From Galerina marginata (Eukaryota; Basidiomycota; Agaricomycetes; Agaricales; Galerinaceae): 64,000 nucleotides of DNA. The stretch covers positions 496,001 through 560,000 of the forward strand of contig JAECYW010000026.1 in assembly GCA_023014335.1 (NCBI GenBank), read 5' to 3'. The stretch's first letter is position 1; each line of letters opens with the position of its first letter. This document shows positions 59,143-64,000 of this stretch, in pieces. The notes below the pieces were generated by a model, which made no database searches, was not told where the DNA came from, and saw only the letters and a program-made list of their open reading frames with translations. A program made the position numbers and the translations under genes.

Positions 59143-60872
59143 ATGAGCTTGCTGGTCACTCTTTTCGGTGCTGGACAATTAGGCGCCGTCTTCAACGCCT
59201 TGTCCGTTAGTTTCATCGTGCACTCGAAATATCCCGGCTAACACCAGTTGTTCGAACATTACAGTCTGGTAGCACTGGTCTGTGTGCAGGGATATCGCTA
59301 TTATCTCATCTTTCCCAATGACCACACGGTCCTCAAGATATTTGTATTTTTTTTATTTTAGCCGCCAGGGCTGCGAAGGAACTAATGAAAATGCTTTTGT
59401 CAGGTTGCCTGGGCCATGTAAGGAAAATCTCCGAGACAGAAATTCGTTAATATGATTTGAACGACATTCAGAGGGCTGCAGATCTTCAATTTGTTGGTTT
59501 TCCATGCTTATATTTCTCTGCGACGTCAACTGAATGAGGCTACCTAGGTTTATTCAATCAGTATCGATCTACCACTACGTTATCGTGTCCTTTGGGAATT
59601 ATGACAAACTTCTTGCGGTGATATGGTAACTTGAAGGTTTCATTTCCATCGATGTTCGACGTGTTTATGTTAATCTACTAGGGCCTGGCCATTGTACTTA
59701 GGCCTAATAGCGAGTTTCATCGCAATTTTTCTTTTTGAAGTAGCCTGACGTTCTCGAAGGCATTCGCTGCATGCAGCGTTCAGTTGTACTACGCCTATCA
59801 AACCTTTGGCCGTAAATTTATTCTCCCTCGATGAGCAGTTATATTCACCGCTAATACTCCTGCGGAAATTTAGTGAGCGACAGAAACTGCTATATTGTAG
59901 GAATAATTGTACGAGATTTCTCAAGCCATGGATTGCGCGCAATTAAATAGTTATCTAGGTGATTTTGGCGCTCACTGGACTTGGTAAGGAACGACTGACA
60001 CTTATATCGTGACTTTGACTGGACGTATCGTAGGGATGTGTACTGCAGTCATGATCCTCGCATTAACATCGTATAAGGACTTCGCCACACTTGAAGGCTT
60101 ATCGGTCAGTTTTTTGTCAAAGTACGCATTTATTTCCAGTTAAACGTCTGTACCAGTGGCTCGTTCAGGCTTGGCTCTGCGTGGACGGCACCTGCGACTT
60201 TCTTATTGCAGTAGTTCAAGTTTATTACTTGTATCGCCGGCGCTGCGGGCTTCCAAAGTCAGTCAACCTTATTTTTCTGATTGTGACGAGGGATCTCCAA
60301 TTGTCTTTTACTCTCCTCAGCACCATACGATTTATAAACAAGCTTATTTTATACTTTATTAGCACCGGGCTTCTAACAAGGTAGGACCGTCTCCAATCTC
60401 ACAACAATCAACTCATTTTGTTGAGTTCAGTGTTCTGGTTATGTTCGAAGTCATCTCGGTAGAGCCCTTTGGCAATTTGTCTCAAAAAATGGCCAATAAT
60501 TTGTATCTACAGTTTGTGGTGTGGGGTTTTAATTTTGCTCATGTCTTCCTCAGCTACCAGATGGGCTCAAGTAAGTCGTATCATTCTGTCAATATTATGC
60601 GGTAATATGATTTGTTTCAACACCAGTCCATACAATGTCTTTCTTAGCGAAGTACGCGAGCTTTAAGCAATATTTTTTGTTAAGTTCGGCTGAGAGACTA
60701 TTTTAGTTTAGATGCGAGGCAGAAATTATCCCCTACTGCTCGTGGAACGGCCTCGGACAATGGCTCCGGCGGCAGTGCTACTAGTGAAAGTACTGGAGAG
60801 TGGTCGCTCAGAGTAAGCCGTGATCGCGTATGTAAACTTCCTCTAATTCTATTTCCCATTCAGCTGATTTAA
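59143..60872 (+). CDS. DUF6534-type integral membrane protein
   Basis: A chain of short exons gives a continuous DUF6534-like sequence: 59143-59201, 59265 to about 59337, one or more unresolved exons, an exon ending 59625, 59682-59739, 59784-59811, 59874-59908, 59959-59983, 60034-60104, 60169-60257, 60321-60380, 60431 to about 60560, a short exon, and a tail ending at TAA 60870-60872. Family hallmarks: YRYYLIFPND, YHYVIVSFGN, LIASFIAIF, AWLCVDGTCDFLIA, YLYRRRCGL, FINKLILYFISTGLLT and SFLAN-LDARQKL, then a Ser/Gly-rich tail. Seven membrane helices are expected. The family is expanded in agaricomycetes and its function is unknown. Without splicing the locus looks full of stops. The exon after residue about 45 and one near 60560-60650 are not settled, so mild decay cannot be excluded. 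Confidence 0.65.
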
Positions 60873-62394
60873 GGCCCCCTCCTGGCCCCTCTACTATCAG
60901 AATTTTGAGCCAGATGTAATCAGGACGACAATTTTAGGCCCCCTAGAGTACAGTAGCACGGAACTTGGGCGGGTGAACCACGGCCGTTTTGCGTTGTCTC
61001 CTTCGGCCAGAGGAACTCCTGCCCGATAGGTTGAGTGCATGCGCTTGCACGCATTCGTACAAAGTCGTGGCCCACGGAGGTTTGCGCCATTGTGGACCCG
61101 TGGTGACGAAAGCGGTTCATCTTCGTCTGTAGCTTAGAACAGGGAATTTTTGGGGTGGTAGTGCTCAATTTGATAGCAGTGACTATGTCTCGCGTTCTAC
61201 AGGGCGAAGGAGGTAGAACTATAAAGAAATAACTTGGCAAACAACGGAAATGATAGAAATGGCGACTTCCATGATGCATTGCATGATTGATGGGATAACA
61301 TAAGCTCGGTTCGGTTACCACCCGTTCCCTTTCCCGAAACTTCAACCAACTAAGTATTTCGACATATAATAACAGATCGATTGTCATCTGTTTATATGGT
61401 CTGTATAGGAGACTAGTATTTCGAGGATTTGTTCTGATTTCCACTCCGTTTCCCGTTCTATAAGTTAGCTTCGAAGGTTCAATGTAGGAATGACATAGTG
61501 AGCGTTATAATAAATCTCGCTTTCGGTTGTGAATATTTCAATATCCTTTCTAGTTCTCCGAGTCACGTCTGCGACAACTCACTCCTAGCTAGCTCTTTTC
61601 ACCTTTATCCCTGGTGGTTGCAAGTTGAAGATGAACCTACGCTATTGGTGTTAAGACCGCTCGCGCTCTCACTCCCCCTAGTCACTACGACGCTCTCTCT
61701 GCTTACGGTCACAACCCCTTTGAAGCCTGCCCACCACTGCTCTCCACAACTGCTGCGAATAGGGCCGATTACCGCATTGCTCGTCTCTGACACTGCCCAT
61801 GTTCTTACCCAGTCCATGGTGCGTCTCCTTAATCACTCTAGATATGGTTGATGTTGCCCACCGTCTTACTGACATGTAGCATCCCGCTTCCGTACCATGT
61901 CTGATCCCTTCCATATTCGCCTTGTCCACCGGCCTTGATTCCAGAGTCATTCACCCAGAACATTTCAACCTCTGAATCTGGCTGGTGCACCCCATCATTA
62001 CTCTACTGAATTGCCGTGGCTAACGCAGCCCAGCCTCCGCTTCAGTTGTGGCCGAATTCGTCGACTGCCCTACCGTTCCCGCCTCTACCTCCTCAGTTTT
62101 CGGGTTGACAGGTTATGCCTTACTGAAAGCCTGATGACTGGGAACTGTTTATCCGAGCACTGACAACATATTGAAAGTGCCTACGATCACGGGGCAGGCA
62201 GTTCTATTCGCCGATTGCGAATTGATAAGAGTTGATCAGATATTGGCAGCCGTGTTTTACTCCTGGGGAGGGCGATTGCGAGCGTCTGCGATGGTCAGTA
62301 TTGGAGCACCAGTGCTGCAGGTTTCTTTTTATTGCCTGAAGGACGTTTATCTTCCACGTAGAGTCTTAGAAATTGCCGAATTAGGGTGGCACCC
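60873..62394. other. gene-poor region
   Basis: No supported gene. Several ORFs of 70-170 codons on both strands (for example 60920-61444 minus and 61498-61851 plus) have no domain, no paralogue in the window and low-complexity content. Confidence 0.4.
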
Positions 62395-62840
62395 GTTGGA
62401 TTGCTCCCTTTTGTTTTAGCATTTTGTGAGCGTCAACCATTCTGATCGTCCATTGAGGTCTAACCGTAACTTTTGAGTCTTTAGCTTCTTGTTGTAGTAC
62501 AAAATACAAGCCGCTGATTACCTTGAATGTCTCTAATCAACGTTTAAGGGGAAGATATATGCCGAGTACCGCCATTACACCAACTGGGAGCGAAGGAGAA
62601 GGCGCTCCGTTACCCTCATAGTCCTAGCATGGATTACGGTGATTTTTCTCCTGTTCTTGATATCGTCTCATTTACTCAAAGTTTAAACTTTTCTCCTAGC
62701 TCCTTGTCGCGGCCACGACTGCATGGCTCTTCATAAAGGTTCCGACTTCTCCAAATGACGGAGTACCCCCCCGCAAATCGCCACATTTTTCGGCGTCCTC
62801 TCCCCGTGCTGGTGACGATACAATAAACCCCGCAAAGGCA
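62395..62840 (+). pseudogene. decayed copy of the PQ-loop gene
   Basis: The segment aligns with 55915-56350: GTTGGATTGC...TTTTGTTT(C/T)AGCATT, an AGCTTC(T/G)TGTTGTA exon start, a WRRRSVTLIVLAWITV-like helix matching EEWRLSIILAWTTV, and GGAGTACCCCC...GCCACATTTTT(C/G)GGCGTC. Stops and indels break every frame, and the PQ-loop motifs are gone. It is an old partial duplicate. Confidence 0.75.
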
Positions 62841-63600
62841 GAGACCGGGCTCTTTGATCAACATCATTTGAAGTGGAGATGTGGACCAGAAGAGGCGTCT
62901 GGAATGGCGTCCTTGATGCCCAATGTCGACATTGAAGAGTGCAAGGAAGTAGTATCGAGGAAGCTCACAGTTTGATATGGGAGATCAGGCTGAACACGAG
63001 TAACGCAGAGGACGCTCGCTGATTGACATGGAGAAAGAAAAGTATGCGGCGGGCAACGTCCTCTACGTTCGACACCATTTTTTGAGGGCCGGTGGAAGGA
63101 CGGATGGACGAGGCTTCCGCTGCCCGCATATGCGACGTGCAAACGACAGCGGCGAATAGCACTGTTACCAGCCATCAGCATAATAAATGCACTGGATTGG
63201 TTCCGTTATGAGATTGTGAACTACAGGCTGTGGAAAGATGGCAGTCGTCGTGAGGCATGCTGATTTGGTTATTTGTGACGCCTTGGGCAGATGGCGCAGG
63301 CAGGCCCTTGGAACCTGCACCATCTCCAAAATTCGACGTTTCTTGGCTTGACCTTGACTCCCGTTATATATATAATTACGCAACTGGCACGCTAGAGGTA
63401 TACTACAGGGGAAAGTAATGAGTTATAGATGTTTTGAGGGCTGAGAAGAAAGGTGAAGCATAAGCTGGACTTCCCAAGGACTTCCCATCAAAGCGGCCCA
63501 TGTCTAACTCTCATATTCAACTCGACATTGATTGTTGTGGGATTGTTAGGGCGACATCCGTCCGTCGCTCCGCCTACTCGTACCGCCTTGGAGATGCAGA
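62841..63600. other. region between PQ-loop relic and repeat copy 2
   Basis: No recognisable gene. By position it corresponds to the decayed 3' end and flank of the duplicated PQ-loop gene. Confidence 0.4.
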
Positions 63601-63619
63601 GATATGGTGCCCTATAAGT

Positions 63620-63985
63620 ATAATGTCGGGAGAGGTTCTTTGAACGTCATCTTGGTAGGTCCAGAAAGTTCCTCCGTAAAGGACGTGGACGTTGGGTGTC
63701 AGTTATGTAAATAGTTGAGGCATGGGTGATTTTCAAGATCGCCCAGCCAGGGTTTTATTTTTTGACAGCCAGCGCTGAGCGCTCGGTGGAGAACAGATTG
63801 GGATGGTACCCACACCACCGGAAGCCGCTCAGCCACGTTTGATGCCAAATAAGGCCTTTGAACCCCAAACCGTGAAAAACAGCGCCAAAAAGAGTGACAG
63901 AAAAAGATCCGATCGTACAAAATTAGCTTTTTATTGTTATTGCTTTTAGAATGGCAGCTATATCTTGGTCATGGGTTGGCTAGCC
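63620..63985 (+). repeat. flanking repeat, copy 2
   Basis: Matches copy 1 at 58085-58800 in order and strand. It lies about 0.8 kb behind the PQ-loop relic, as copy 1 lies about 1 kb behind the intact PQ-loop gene, so both probably belong to one segmental duplication. Confidence 0.6.
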
Positions 63986-64000
63986 CGAGCACTATTGTGA

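Noticed and set aside
60920..61444. 174-codon minus-strand ORF
   Set aside because: No domain, no hydrophobic pattern or repeat typical of a family, and no flanking exons.

Overview
The window is nuclear DNA of a basidiomycete fungus, most likely a mushroom-forming agaricomycete. The signs are many 45-65 bp GT-AG introns with CTAAC/CTAAT-type branch sites, several NACHT and NB-ARC (NLR-like) genes of agaricomycete style, an F-box gene, a DUF6534-type membrane protein, and a secreted AA9 cellulose-oxidising enzyme with a fungal CBM1. All exon models below were built by eye from reading frame, splice consensus and comparison between paralogues inside the window.

Layout. 0.2-1.6 kb: F-box protein (minus strand). 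2.0-5.0 kb: four-exon NB-ARC/TPR NLR (minus), interrupted by one in-frame TAG. 7.3-9.7, 13.0-15.4, 15.9-18.4 and 31.6-34.0 kb: four paralogous NACHT genes (A-D, all minus), each with the same four-exon plan including an invariant 49 bp intron. A is broken by a 1 bp deletion; B, C and D read intact. A with its 3' flank and B with its 3' flank form a direct duplication, and a 515 bp terminal-inverted-repeat element sits only in the B copy.

19.2-45.4 kb (plus strand) is the most unusual part: eight degenerate direct repeat units, usually about 2.9 kb, with no convincing protein gene. They carry 29 copies of a 100-130 bp hairpin element. The outer stem is kept by paired base changes between copies, an inner UUUUC...GAAAA stem and, in one class, a CAAGGCC...GGCCTTG stem recur, and a 16-35 nt segment on the 3' side of the internal loop is very different between most copies. 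Three hairpin classes occur in fixed order (I, II, III) within a unit, and units also contain intron-like GT...AG segments, so the array looks like one or more spliced structured noncoding transcripts. NACHT gene C plus units 1-4 and NACHT gene D plus units 5-8 appear to be two copies of one 14-15 kb block; a relic of a NACHT 3' end marks the junction.

46.1-47.6 kb: AA9-CBM1 lytic polysaccharide monooxygenase (plus, 11 exons). 47.8-49.0, 51.4-52.7 and 53.4-54.6 kb: three paralogous multi-pass membrane proteins (minus, five exons each). 55.5-57.0 kb: PQ-loop membrane protein (plus). 59.1-60.9 kb: DUF6534-type membrane protein made of many tiny exons (plus). 62.4-62.8 kb: decayed second copy of the PQ-loop gene, followed by a second copy of a flanking repeat. 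The window as a whole is an accessory, duplication-rich region dominated by NLR-like genes and a repeated hairpin array, beside a cluster of membrane-protein genes.
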